Shown piece by piece: positions 16,526-24,545 of a stretch of DNA of 64,000 nt (its first letter is position 1; every line of letters starts with the position of its first letter). The stretch spans positions 124,001 to 188,000 of the forward strand of contig CAWECY010000004.1 in the NCBI GenBank assembly GCA_963807775.1. Reading direction: 5' to 3'. The notes under the pieces were generated by a model that did not search any database, had not been told where the DNA came from, and saw only the letters and a program-made list of their open reading frames with translations. This stretch comes from Bog-473 sp963807775 (GTDB lineage Bacteria; Actinomycetota; Acidimicrobiia; Acidimicrobiales; RAAP-2). Both the position numbers and the translations under genes were made by a program.

Positions 16526-17071
16526 TTGCAACCCCACTCTCGCACCGGCGAGAGTGTAGGTCGCCGAACAAGTGGTCATCCTGAGGGCAACCTCGTAGCT
16601 GTCCGACCGAGAACTGCTCCTGACGACCCGGTGGGCTTGGAGGATACTTCTCGACGGCCGCCCACGACGACCGCTTACGTAGTCAATACCTGCTGCTTCG
16701 GGTCGTCTGCCCTACGTAGCCCAACCCGCTCGGGTATGCCGGATACCGGCTGGGAGCCATGAGACCCTGCCCCCAAGGTGCCTGCTTCGTTCAGCAACGC
16801 CCAGCCCCGGCATGAAGTTGGGGGCACGTCCTCTTGAGGTGGAGGGCAGCTCGACGCAGAATGAGAAGGTGGCTGCCGATCGGTCGATCAGGTAGTGACT
16901 GACCCGGGCACCAATCCACTGACACTTCGCGTTATCGGTGTGAAGCATTCATGGATCCGTTATTTCGTGCTGGGTTGGCTCATCAATGGGACGTCCAGCA
17001 GTGCCGAAGACGGGATCTCTCGATGGCCTTCAGTAGTCGCCGTGAATTTTGGCGGGAAAGAGCGCCGGCTA
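16526..17071. other. Upstream region of cyclase gene with no clear gene
   Basis: 546 bases without a convincing reading frame. It contains the repeated motif described at 16736-16775 and, at its right end, a frame starting ATG 16951 that may be the N-terminal half of a short protein joined by a frameshift to the frame at 17072. The promoter of the leftward cyclase gene should be here. Confidence 0.5.
16736..16775 (-). promoter_or_regulatory. Repeated element upstream of cyclase gene, copy 1
   Basis: ATGCCGGATACCGG followed, after a variable spacer, by GCCAT and then CCCTGCCCCCA, with GGGGGCACG a little further on. The same ordered blocks occur at 21436-21479, upstream of the other leftward cyclase gene. 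The CCGG-N3-CCGG core is nearly palindromic. Position and repetition suggest a shared regulatory site or a small repeat family; no regulator is known. Confidence 0.45.
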
Positions 17072-17200
17072 ATGAAGCTGAGTTCAGACGAAGAGGCGAA
17101 GGCAGCGTTGGAGCGGATTCAGGCGGACATGGACATTCTGGGCTTGCCGCAGTGGTGCGAGAAATACGACGTACCTGCGGATTTCGTCCTTAGCGAATAA
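17072..17200 (+). CDS. Very small hypothetical protein, perhaps a frameshifted remnant
   Basis: 42 codons from ATG 17072, giving a helical, charged peptide (SSDEEAKAALERIQADMDILG) that ends in WCEKYDVPADFVLSE. The composition looks protein-like, unlike neighbouring frames. In the adjacent frame directly upstream a similarly plausible stretch (SSRREFWRERAPANEAE) ends at the same place, so the original gene may have begun near 16951 or 17023 and be broken by a one-base shift near 17075-17090. No family recognised. Confidence 0.35.
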   Translation: MKLSSDEEAKAALERIQADMDILGLPQWCEKYDVPADFVLSE

Positions 17201-17319
17201 GCCCCGACGGACGGGGGCACCCTGCCGCCCGCGGGACCGGCAGACTTGGGCGTCCCTGGCGAACCTGTGAACCAGGATTCTGATTGTCGTCGGGCCAGGT
17301 CTGTGCAAGCCTCTGGGCG

Positions 17320-17745
17320 GTGACGCGAACTGCTGAATGTGCCTGCGGGCAGGTCCAAATCACCGTTGAGAAGGAGCCAATCGCTGTCGTGACCTGTCAC
17401 TGCGAGTTCTGTCAGAAGCGGACAGGCAGTGCCTTTCAAGTCAGCGCCGTCTTCTCAGAGGATGCAGATGTTGCAATCACCGGCGAAACCAAGGTCTACA
17501 ACGGACTCGAGACCAACGGTGTCGGTACCGCCATTGGAGACGACGTCAGCTATTACTTCTGCCCAACCTGCGGCTCGACGATGTTTTGGACATTTGAAGG
17601 ACGTCCGATCACGGTGATCGCCGTAGGGAACTTCGCGGATCCCACTTTTCCCGCCCCTACGGCGGAACTGCACGCGACCTTTCGCCATCACTGGATCCAG
17701 CCCGTCGAGGGGGCCGACCAGTTCGACGCCTTCCGGCCAACGTAG
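17320..17745 (+). CDS. GFA/CENP-V-type zinc protein
   Basis: About 141 residues of the GFA (glutathione-dependent formaldehyde-activating enzyme-like) fold. Zinc ligands appear in the family order: CACGQV, CHCEFCQKRTGSAF and CPTCGSTMFW. Members bind zinc in a Mss4-like fold; most are not proven formaldehyde enzymes, so activity is left open. GTG 17320 is preferred because it starts just before the first cysteine motif; the frame is open back to 17284. Single gene, same strand as the small frame before it. Confidence 0.8.
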   Translation: MTRTAECACGQVQITVEKEPIAVVTCHCEFCQKRTGSAFQVSAVFSEDADVAITGETKVYNGLETNGVGTAIGDDVSYYFCPTCGSTMFWTFEGRPITVIAVGNFADPTFPAPTAELHATFRHHWIQPVEGADQFDAFRPT

Positions 17746-18015
17746 ACAGGCCACGGCGCCCACCACTCGTCAACCCATCCCGAAATGCCCGCTCCCCCTA
17801 CCGGCGTTCGGGGATACTCAGTGAGCGGGGTCCGGTCGTGTTATCGGGACAGTTCGTCTCTGAGCGATAGAGAGCGGTTTACAGGGCGAGGGTGGAACTC
17901 GGGGTGCGCGCAACCGGCACGGTGCGCCCGGGCGAGTCAATTACATAGAGCATCCGGTATCGCCATTTTGTGCGCTATCGGCGCTTCTTCCCGCACGCCA
18001 AGGCTTGTCCGGCGA

Positions 18016-21000
18016 CTACGCAGAGAAAGTCGTCGCTCGGCTCTCCAGAGCGGCGAAGCCGAACCGCTTGGCTGTCTCCAGAGCCTGATCCACGAACCCT
18101 CTGGCGTCATCGGTCTTCCCGACGTCCCGGAGAAGGTCGGCGTAGTCGAGCTGCGTGCGGGCAATCCAGTACGGGGCCTCTAGGCGTTCATTGATCGAGA
18201 GCGCCGTGCGGAAGTGGGCTTCGGCGGCGTCCGGCTGATCGAGGAGGTGGGCCAAGCGCCCGAGACTGCGGGCCAGTGCACCTTCAGAGACGCCCAGATT
18301 GAAGACCACCATGTTGCCGTATGGGGTGAGCAGTTCGTAGAGGATGGCCGCCGCCTTCCGGTGCTCGAGGGCGATTGCGCTCTCCTGGGAAAGTGTCATG
18401 GCCGTCGTCCAGGTGGTATCTCGGAGTATCTCTGTGAAGCCCGTAGCTGCGTCTTGTGCGAAGAGGGGTTCGGCTTCGCCCATGCGTCCGACGAAGCAGT
18501 AGGCCGCCGCCAGGGCGACCCGGAGAAGGTCGATCGCCGGGTTCTCGGCCGCCGTCTGGGCGAAAGGTTCGATCAACTCCTCGATCCGACCCTGAAGCAG
18601 TCGGATCTCGAACAGCACGCCGCCATAGGCGCCGAGCGCCTCTGGAGCCCCGATGTCGCTGCCGACGGCGAGGGCTTCGTCATTCAATCGCTCGCCGGTG
18701 GACAGGTCACCAGCCAAAATGGCCCGCCAGGCCCGGGCCCGGGGCAGCTGCCACCGGAGGTAGGGCAAACCCGTGCGCTCGACGAGCGCGCCAATCTCCT
18801 CGATCCGGTGGTCGACCTCAACCAAATCGCCCACTTCCATGCATGCATGGATCCGGGTATAGCTGGCGCGGAAACGAAGGAGCGGATCGCCCAGCCGTTC
18901 GGCGGTCTCGCAGGCCCAGGCGGTCTCGGCCAGACGTTCGGCCAATCGCTCGGGCTGGTTCCGGTACAAGTAGCAGCTGAGCATTACGTCGACCTTGGCT
19001 GTTTCGTCGAGCCCGTCGGCAAGGGACACTGCTTCGTCGGCCAACTCACGGCGACGTCGCCAGTCCCGGGCATCGGTCGCCTCGGCCATCGATGCGAGGA
19101 GCAACGCCTGGGCGCCCGGTTCGCGGTCTCCCAGCGCCGACGATAGCCGCCTGAAGGATGGCAGCACGTTCAGGGTCGGCTTCGGTGGTAGCACCCGTTC
19201 CGCGGAGACCCCGAGAGCCGCGGCCACGAGGAGGTCGGTGTCGCCGAGGCGCTGGGCGATCCCAGCCGCGTCGAGAAGGGTCTGTCGGTGTTCGGGCATC
19301 CCGGCCTGGTTCTGGGCGGTGCCGAGGTCAGAGAGGAGCCGGCATCGCTCGCCCTCATCCGGCGCACCTTGGCGGTCGAGGACCTCAAGCGCTTGGGAGA
19401 ACCAAGCGACGGCATCGGCCGGGGCGTAGGCGGCGAGGGCGACCTGGCCGGACCGGCGGGCGTAGTAGACGGCTTTGGTCACATCCGCCTGGCGGGTGGC
19501 GGCCAGCCAGTGGCGAGCCAGCGCCGCCAAGCGCTCGGGGTGGTCAGAGTCGACGTCTTCGAGCACCTCGGCCACCCGCAGGTGGGCGCGCTGGCGGCGG
19601 GCGGCGCTCAGGTCTTCGTACAAGGTGTGCTGCATCAAGGCGTGGACAAAGCGGTAGCCGCCGGCCGCCCCGCCTGCTTCGGAGAGGATGCCCGCCGCGA
19701 TGGCCTGTTCCATGCGGTCCATCAGATCGAGCTCGTCGTCACCGAGCAAAGTGGCGAGCACGGAGAGGTCGAAGTCGCGACCGATCACCGAGGCCATCGA
19801 CAACGCCCGCTCGGTCTCCTCACCCAGGGTGGCTACCCGTTGGGCCACCACCTCACGGACGCTGGTTGGGAGCCCGACCTCGTCGAGGTCGACCGTCAGA
19901 TGCCATATGCCGTCGTCGCCCTGGACAAAGGTCCCCTCTTGGGCCAGGTGAAGGATCATCTCGACCACGAAGAAGGGGTTCCCCCCGGTCTCTCGCCGCA
20001 GGGCGTGGGCCAGGGCCACCCCCTCGTCGGGCAAGGTGTGGCCGGCCGCCGCTTCCATGAGTCCGATGACCTCGAAGTCCTCGAGACCGACGAGGGGGAG
20101 GCGCTGGACCGCCGGTTCGCGATGCAGCCGAGCCAGAAGGGCCGTGAGCGGATGGGAGCGAGAGAGGTCGCTGTCCCGGAACGTGCCGACAACGGTCGCC
20201 GCCATAGGCGCAGACGAATGTGCCAGCTGGCCGAGCAGCTGCAGGCTCGCGGCGTCGGCCCAATGCAAATCGTCGAGCACAACGAGCAGCAGGGTCTCCT
20301 CCGAGGCCGCCGCCAGGAAGCGCACCACGGCCTCCATGACCATGAAGCGTTCGGCGTCGGACTCGGCCGCCGGTGAAGGCGGATCCTCACCCAGGCGACG
20401 AGCGAGTTCTGGGACGATGCGGGCGAGCGTGAGGCCGTTGATCTCGGTGAAGCGGCGTAACATCTCGTCGCCGAGGTTCTGCACGAGGGGGGTGAGGGCT
20501 TCCACCCATGGCTTGTAGGGGACGGCCAGGTCCTCATCGCATCCGCCGTAGAGGACGGTGGCACCGCCAGAATGCGCCGCCCGCGCCGCCTGTGCCACGA
20601 GCGAGGTCTTGCCCACACCCGGCTCACCGGAGATGAGGACAACACCGAGATGGTGTTCGGTGGCGCTTCGCTTGTAGAGGTCTTCGAGCGCCTTCAGCTC
20701 GTCGGTCCGGCCGAAGAAGGCAAAGAGGCTCTCGGCCGAGGTGGCGACCAGCCGGGCCGGGAGCGGGAGCTGGGTGCCTTCCCCGACGGCGTCGACGTCG
20801 GGAGCCCAGCGGACCTCGACCACCTCGACCGGATCGGGCAGGCCCTTCAGCACCACCTCACCCACGGGCACGAACTCCTGTGTGGCGTGGCGTCCGGCCA
20901 GGGCCCGCGCCATGGTCGTGGTCAGGATCTGGCCGCTCTCGGCGTGGGCGCAGAGCCGGGACGCTTCGATGACCGGCTCGCCGAAGTAGTCCCCGTCTTC

Positions 21001-21312
21001 TTCGGTCGCCTCCCCGGTCGACAGCCCCACCCGGATGGCGATGGGTTGCTCGGACCGGCCGTTGTGGCGCTCGACGGCCTGCTGCATGGCAACGGCACAG
21101 GCCAGGGCCCGGCTCAGGCTGGAGAAGGCGACCATGAGCCCGTCCCCCAAGTTCTTCACCTCGATGCCGCCGGCCGCGTTCAGAGCAGCCCGTAGAAGGC
21201 CGAAGTGCGTCTGGCGCAGCTCATCGGCCGTCTTGGGATTGAGCGCGGTGGACAGCTCGGTGGAGCCGACAATGTCGGTGAAGAGGACGGTGACTGTCTG
21301 CGTGCTCGCCAT
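18016..21312 (-). CDS. Class III cyclase-AAA ATPase-TPR fusion protein
   Basis: 1098 residues. An N-terminal class III cyclase domain (~1-170: Asp in LFTDIVGST, Asp in NLGDGLMVAF, EASRLCAHA) is joined to an AAA_16/STAND-type ATPase with Walker A GEPGVGKTSL near 230 and Walker B LLLVVLDDLHWAD near 342, then helical repeats of TPR/BTAD type to the C-terminus. This layout is that of large actinobacterial cyclase/LuxR-related sensors, in which the STAND module is thought to switch the output domain on ligand binding. There is no C-terminal HTH. ATG 21312 has GAGGGG upstream. The repeated element at 21436-21479 precedes it. Confidence 0.9.
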   Translation of the reverse strand: MASTQTVTVLFTDIVGSTELSTALNPKTADELRQTHFGLLRAALNAAGGIEVKNLGDGLMVAFSSLSRALACAVAMQQAVERHNGRSEQPIAIRVGLSTGEATEEDGDYFGEPVIEASRLCAHAESGQILTTTMARALAGRHATQEFVPVGEVVLKGLPDPVEVVEVRWAPDVDAVGEGTQLPLPARLVATSAESLFAFFGRTDELKALEDLYKRSATEHHLGVVLISGEPGVGKTSLVAQAARAAHSGGATVLYGGCDEDLAVPYKPWVEALTPLVQNLGDEMLRRFTEINGLTLARIVPELARRLGEDPPSPAAESDAERFMVMEAVVRFLAAASEETLLLVVLDDLHWADAASLQLLGQLAHSSAPMAATVVGTFRDSDLSRSHPLTALLARLHREPAVQRLPLVGLEDFEVIGLMEAAAGHTLPDEGVALAHALRRETGGNPFFVVEMILHLAQEGTFVQGDDGIWHLTVDLDEVGLPTSVREVVAQRVATLGEETERALSMASVIGRDFDLSVLATLLGDDELDLMDRMEQAIAAGILSEAGGAAGGYRFVHALMQHTLYEDLSAARRQRAHLRVAEVLEDVDSDHPERLAALARHWLAATRQADVTKAVYYARRSGQVALAAYAPADAVAWFSQALEVLDRQGAPDEGERCRLLSDLGTAQNQAGMPEHRQTLLDAAGIAQRLGDTDLLVAAALGVSAERVLPPKPTLNVLPSFRRLSSALGDREPGAQALLLASMAEATDARDWRRRRELADEAVSLADGLDETAKVDVMLSCYLYRNQPERLAERLAETAWACETAERLGDPLLRFRASYTRIHACMEVGDLVEVDHRIEEIGALVERTGLPYLRWQLPRARAWRAILAGDLSTGERLNDEALAVGSDIGAPEALGAYGGVLFEIRLLQGRIEELIEPFAQTAAENPAIDLLRVALAAAYCFVGRMGEAEPLFAQDAATGFTEILRDTTWTTAMTLSQESAIALEHRKAAAILYELLTPYGNMVVFNLGVSEGALARSLGRLAHLLDQPDAAEAHFRTALSINERLEAPYWIARTQLDYADLLRDVGKTDDARGFVDQALETAKRFGFAALESRATTFSA

Positions 21313-21669
21313 GTCAGCCCCTCGCCCGATCAGGTGGCCGAATCATAGAGGGAAGTGACACTGGCGTCACAAAACCGGGCCGATCGGTAATCACGGCTTT
21401 AGGCGGCGTCGAGCCTCAGAGATGCCCGCTCGAACATGCCGGATACCGGATAGCCAATCGCCATCAAGCCCTGCCCCCATGGCCGTACGGGGGCACGACC
21501 GCGAGAGTCGGTAGGCTTCGCGAGGTCGTAGTAGCGGTTTACTTGGTACCGAAATTCGTGGCCGGCTGTTCGTGTCCACGCCTGGCAACGATGGTCAGTA
21601 GGCGGCGAAGACGGCGGAATTGGCCGGTACTACGGACACGGCCACACGAGTCGATGGTACCAATAGGAC
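21313..21669. other. Intergenic region between divergent cyclase and methyltransferase genes
   Basis: 357 bases that must contain the promoters of both divergent genes. No protein frame is credible. The only structured feature is the repeated element at 21436-21479. Confidence 0.6.
21436..21479 (-). promoter_or_regulatory. Repeated element upstream of cyclase gene, copy 2
   Basis: Same ordered blocks as 16736-16775: CCCGCTCG, ATGCCGGATACCGG, GCCAT and CCCTGCCCCCA, followed by GGGGGCACG. It lies ~124 bases upstream of the cyclase-ATPase start. The spacers differ, so the two copies are not a recent duplication of the whole region. Confidence 0.45.
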
Positions 21670-22251
21670 ATGAACAGAACCCATCTGGAGTATCTCGCCA
21701 GCTCCGAATGGGCCGACCGTCTGCAGACCGACCTGCTGCCGTGGCTCGAATCGACCATCCAGCTGGGCGATGACGTGCTGGAGATCGGACCTGGTCCAGG
21801 TCTGACCACCGACCTCCTGCGCCAGCGCGTGGCGGCCGTCACGGCAGTTGAGATCGACGCCGATCTTGCCGCCGACCTGAAAGTCCGCCTCGCCGGTTCC
21901 AATGTCGAAGTTATCTGGGGCGATGGCACGGAGTTGCCATTGCCAAACGATCGATTCTCGGCCGCCACCTGCTTTGCGATGCTCCACCACGTGCCCTCTG
22001 AAGCCGCGCAAGATCAGCTGTTTGGCGAACTGCACCGAGTACTGCGACCCGGGGGCAGTTTCGTGGCAACGGACTCCCTTGACACTGAGCGGATTCGCCA
22101 AGCACACATCGACGACACGTACGTGCCGCTCGATCCCGCCACACTGGAATCCAGACTTCGCGCCGCTGGCTTTGCCGACATCACACTCGTTCAGAGCGGC
22201 GAGTATCGAGAACGAGGAGACCAGATCCGCGTCACCGCACTCAAGCCGTAG
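21670..22251 (+). CDS. Class I SAM-dependent methyltransferase
   Basis: 193 residues. SAM-binding motif I is VLEIGPGPGLTTDLL (~36-50), with the acidic ribose-binding residue in VTAVEIDADLA. Motif II is GDGTELPLPNDRFSAATCF, and the post-motif LHRVLRPGGSFVATD is typical of Methyltransf_11/25. The protein is about 50 residues shorter than the enzyme at 2879 and not closely similar to it. The substrate is unknown. ATG start with only a weak AGGA-like site. Confidence 0.82.
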   Translation: MNRTHLEYLASSEWADRLQTDLLPWLESTIQLGDDVLEIGPGPGLTTDLLRQRVAAVTAVEIDADLAADLKVRLAGSNVEVIWGDGTELPLPNDRFSAATCFAMLHHVPSEAAQDQLFGELHRVLRPGGSFVATDSLDTERIRQAHIDDTYVPLDPATLESRLRAAGFADITLVQSGEYRERGDQIRVTALKP

Positions 22252-22450
22252 CGGTTGACTCATGTGCCTGGTCCGACTGTCTGCTCGCTCAACCGAGCCT
22301 GCGCGAGATGATCAGTAGGCGGCTACGACCGCCTCTGTTGGGTCCAGGCTGCGTAGGACAAGGGGCGTCTGAGCGAGCGGGAGCCCGGACGGGCAACCGC
22401 TATCGGCACCATGGCGTCGGGCTCACGAATCCGAGAGGACCGAGGCCGAG

Positions 22451-22573
22451 GTGGAGGCCCGTGAGGCACTGATGCGCGAGCAGTTCGATCGCGACGCCGA
22501 GGCATGGGAGCAGGCGGTCCCCGCCGAAGAGGTCCTCGCCAAGCAGGAAGCAAAGATCAAACCAACGAAGTGA
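22451..22573 (+). CDS. Short charged helical protein, possible antitoxin-like or gene remnant
   Basis: Reading from GTG 22451 gives 40 residues of a strongly helical, Glu/Ala/Arg-rich peptide (EAREALMREQFDRDAEAWEQ) ending in a Lys-rich tail. The frame is open upstream to a stop at 22370-22372 without a better start. Its stop overlaps the GTG of the next frame (GTGA), a coupling typical of two-gene operons such as toxin-antitoxin pairs. No family recognised and no clear ribosome site; a truncated gene is equally possible. Confidence 0.3.
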   Translation: MEAREALMREQFDRDAEAWEQAVPAEEVLAKQEAKIKPTK

Positions 22574-22716
22574 CCGCCTGGACGGTCCGATTCCACCGTG
22601 CCGTCGATGTCGATCGCTGGGCCGAAGGGTGTCCGCTTGACGTCATCGTCGGTCTTCACCGCTGGATGGCTCAGCGAAATCGAAGACGGTTAGCGTTATC
22701 GGTGTTGGATCCTTGA
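22570..22716 (+). CDS. Short protein coupled to the preceding frame, unknown
   Basis: 48 residues starting at a GTG that overlaps the previous stop. It begins TAWTVRFHRAVDVDRWAE, which resembles the opening strand and helix of RelE/HigB-type toxins, but stops long before such proteins normally end. It could be the truncated second gene of a toxin-antitoxin-like pair at the island boundary. Low confidence; seen only as coding-like composition and coupling. Confidence 0.28.
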   Translation: MTAWTVRFHRAVDVDRWAEGCPLDVIVGLHRWMAQRNRRRLALSVLDP

Positions 22717-22726
22717 GATCACCGAC

Positions 22727-23140
22727 TCAAGCCGGCGGGGCGCGCCAGAAGAACTCCAACTGGATGTTGTCCGGGTCCCGGAAGGTGAGCATCGCGTTCC
22801 GCGTGTAACTCGGTGCCTTGACCCCGGAGTGAGCCACGCCGAGAGCATCGAGCCGTTGCGCCCACTCCTCGAGGTCGCCTCGATCAGCAACGAGGAACTC
22901 CAGGTGATCGAGTCCGACGACGAACTCGTTGAAGGAACCGCCGGGTGCAGATCGGTACTCGACGAGGCAGATCTCCAAGCCAGACTCGGGCTCGACGAGA
23001 CAGGCGTCCCGTTGGCTGCCGTCAGGTGGCTCGTACTCGCGGCGGATCTCCATGTTGAGGAGCTCGCGGTACCAGGGCACACTGCGCGCCAGGTTGGTCA
23101 CAGTGAGGGTGGGAGAGAGGAACCCGGTAATCGACGGCAT
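22727..23140 (-). CDS. VOC (glyoxalase/dioxygenase-fold) protein
   Basis: 137 residues, two beta-alpha-beta-beta-beta units of the vicinal oxygen chelate fold. Unit one starts ITGFLSPTLTVTNLARSVPWYRELL; unit two starts GLDHLEFLVADRGDLEEWAQRL. Candidate metal ligands are His in GLDHLEF and Glu in IQLEFFW. The substrate is unknown. It is the last gene of a leftward run after the SDR, with a 71-base gap, so it may be co-transcribed with it. Codon use here becomes strongly GC-rich, marking the start of core-like sequence. Confidence 0.85.
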   Translation of the reverse strand: MPSITGFLSPTLTVTNLARSVPWYRELLNMEIRREYEPPDGSQRDACLVEPESGLEICLVEYRSAPGGSFNEFVVGLDHLEFLVADRGDLEEWAQRLDALGVAHSGVKAPSYTRNAMLTFRDPDNIQLEFFWRAPPA

Positions 23141-23211
23141 CCGCAGAGTCTGCCAAGCCGAAGCGAAAGGTGCCGCGGTCGGCCTCGACGCCTTGCCCGC
23201 ACCCCGGTGCC

Positions 23212-24024
23212 TCAATAGTGCATGGCCACGCCGCCATTGGGGCTGATCAACTGGCCCGTCACGAAGCTGCTGGCGTCGGAGGCGAGATACAGCACGCAGT
23301 AGGCGACGTCGTTCGTGAGGCCGACCCGGCGCAACGGGGCGTGCCGGGCCATCGGCGTGAGCACGGCGGCCTTCATCTCCTCGTTCGCGCTGCCGTCGGG
23401 GTTGGTGTAGTACCGCGCCGTCATGTTGGTGGGGACGAAGCCCGGCGCGATCGAGTTGACCCGCACGCGGTGCTCGCCCACTTCGACCGCCATCGACTGA
23501 GTCAGTTGGGCCACGCCCGCCTTGCAGATGGCGTAGGGCCCGATGCCGGGCGAGGGCGTGAGCACCGCCGCCGAGGACATGTTGATGATGGAGCCGCCGC
23601 CCCGTTCGACCATCACCTTTCCGGCGGCCTGGCATCCGTAGAGCACGCCCTTGAGGTTGACCGACAGGATGCGGTCGAACTCGTCGGGGTCGAGGTCGAT
23701 GATGGAGCTGTCGATCATGATGCCGGCGATGTTGCACATCACGTCGAGGCGCCCGTGCCGCGCCACGATGTGGCCGACCAGGGTGGCCGCCGCCCCCCTT
23801 TCGGCGACGTCGAGCTCGGCGCTCTCGGCCTGGCCGTGCTCGCCCACGATCCCCCGCGCCGTCTCGGCTGCGTTGTCGGCGGCGATGTCGGCGCACACCA
23901 CAGTGGCGCCCGCACCGGCCAGCACCTCGGCGGTGGTGCGTCCGATGCCGCTGCCGGCACCGGTGACGAGCGCCACGCGCCCGGTCAGGTCGAAGGCATG
24001 TCGTACTGTTCCGGCGTTTTCCAC
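23212..24024 (-). CDS. Short-chain dehydrogenase/reductase (SDR)
   Basis: 270-residue classical SDR. NAD(P) motif TGAGSGIG near residue 18, Asp of VVCADIA after strand 2 (NAD preference inferred), CNIAG in place of NNAG, catalytic Ser in NMSSAAV, YAICK active site and PG motif in IAPGFVPTNMT. The C-terminus LISPNGGVAMHY is typical. The start is uncertain: GTG 24024 gives the normal SDR opening, while GTG 24057 lies two bases after the stop of the ogt gene and would allow coupling. Substrate unknown. Confidence 0.85.
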   Translation of the reverse strand: MENAGTVRHAFDLTGRVALVTGAGSGIGRTTAEVLAGAGATVVCADIAADNAAETARGIVGEHGQAESAELDVAERGAAATLVGHIVARHGRLDVMCNIAGIMIDSSIIDLDPDEFDRILSVNLKGVLYGCQAAGKVMVERGGGSIINMSSAAVLTPSPGIGPYAICKAGVAQLTQSMAVEVGEHRVRVNSIAPGFVPTNMTARYYTNPDGSANEEMKAAVLTPMARHAPLRRVGLTNDVAYCVLYLASDASSFVTGQLISPNGGVAMHY

Positions 24025-24059
24025 CGGCGCACCATAGGCGCGCCGGTGGCGGCACACCG

Positions 24060-24545
24060 TCAGGCGGTGACACCCTCAATGGCCAGCAGGGCCCGCTTCA
24101 GCTTCAGGCCCCCGCCGTAGCCGCCGATGCCGTTGCTGGCCAGCACGCGGTGGCAGGGAACGATGATCGGGATGGGGTTGCGGCCGTTGGCCTGGCCGAC
24201 AGCCCGGGGCCCGTTGGGTCGGCCGACGCGGTAGGCCAGCTCGCCGTAGCTGATGGTCTGCCCGTAGGGGATGCGGGTCAGCTCAGCCCACACCTCGCGC
24301 TGGAAGTCGGTGCCGTCCATCTCCATGGGCAGGTCGAATTCCGTGCGCTCGCCGGCGAAGTACTCCTCCAGCTGGGTGGCCGTCTCCTTCAGGATGGGCG
24401 GGACGTCGTCGACGTCCTGCCGGCTGTGCCGACGCTCCTGCGGCAGCCACACCCCGATCAGGACGTCCCCGTCGCACTCGAGCACGAGGCGTCCCACCGG
24501 GGTGTCGAAGGGCATGGTGGCGGTGGTGGTCAGGGAGGTGGTCAT
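24060..24545 (-). CDS. ogt: Methylated-DNA-[protein]-cysteine S-methyltransferase
   Basis: 161 residues. Repairs O6-methylguanine by transferring the methyl group to its own cysteine. The C-terminal DNA-binding domain has the active-site motif IIVPCHRVL, the Arg-finger helix region RAVGQANGRNP and the YGG...LKRALLAIEG end. The N-terminal half is a short ribonuclease-like domain. ATG 24545 overlaps the stop of the AlkA-type gene by four bases, so the two repair proteins are made from one message: direct demethylation plus base excision of alkylated bases. Confidence 0.93.
   Translation of the reverse strand: MTTSLTTTATMPFDTPVGRLVLECDGDVLIGVWLPQERRHSRQDVDDVPPILKETATQLEEYFAGERTEFDLPMEMDGTDFQREVWAELTRIPYGQTISYGELAYRVGRPNGPRAVGQANGRNPIPIIVPCHRVLASNGIGGYGGGLKLKRALLAIEGVTA

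Noticed and set aside
16951..17193. Separate gene in the frame starting ATG 16951
   Set aside because: Its second half is Arg/Gly-rich and overlaps the better frame at 17072; only the first half is plausible, so it is mentioned as a possible frameshifted N-terminus.
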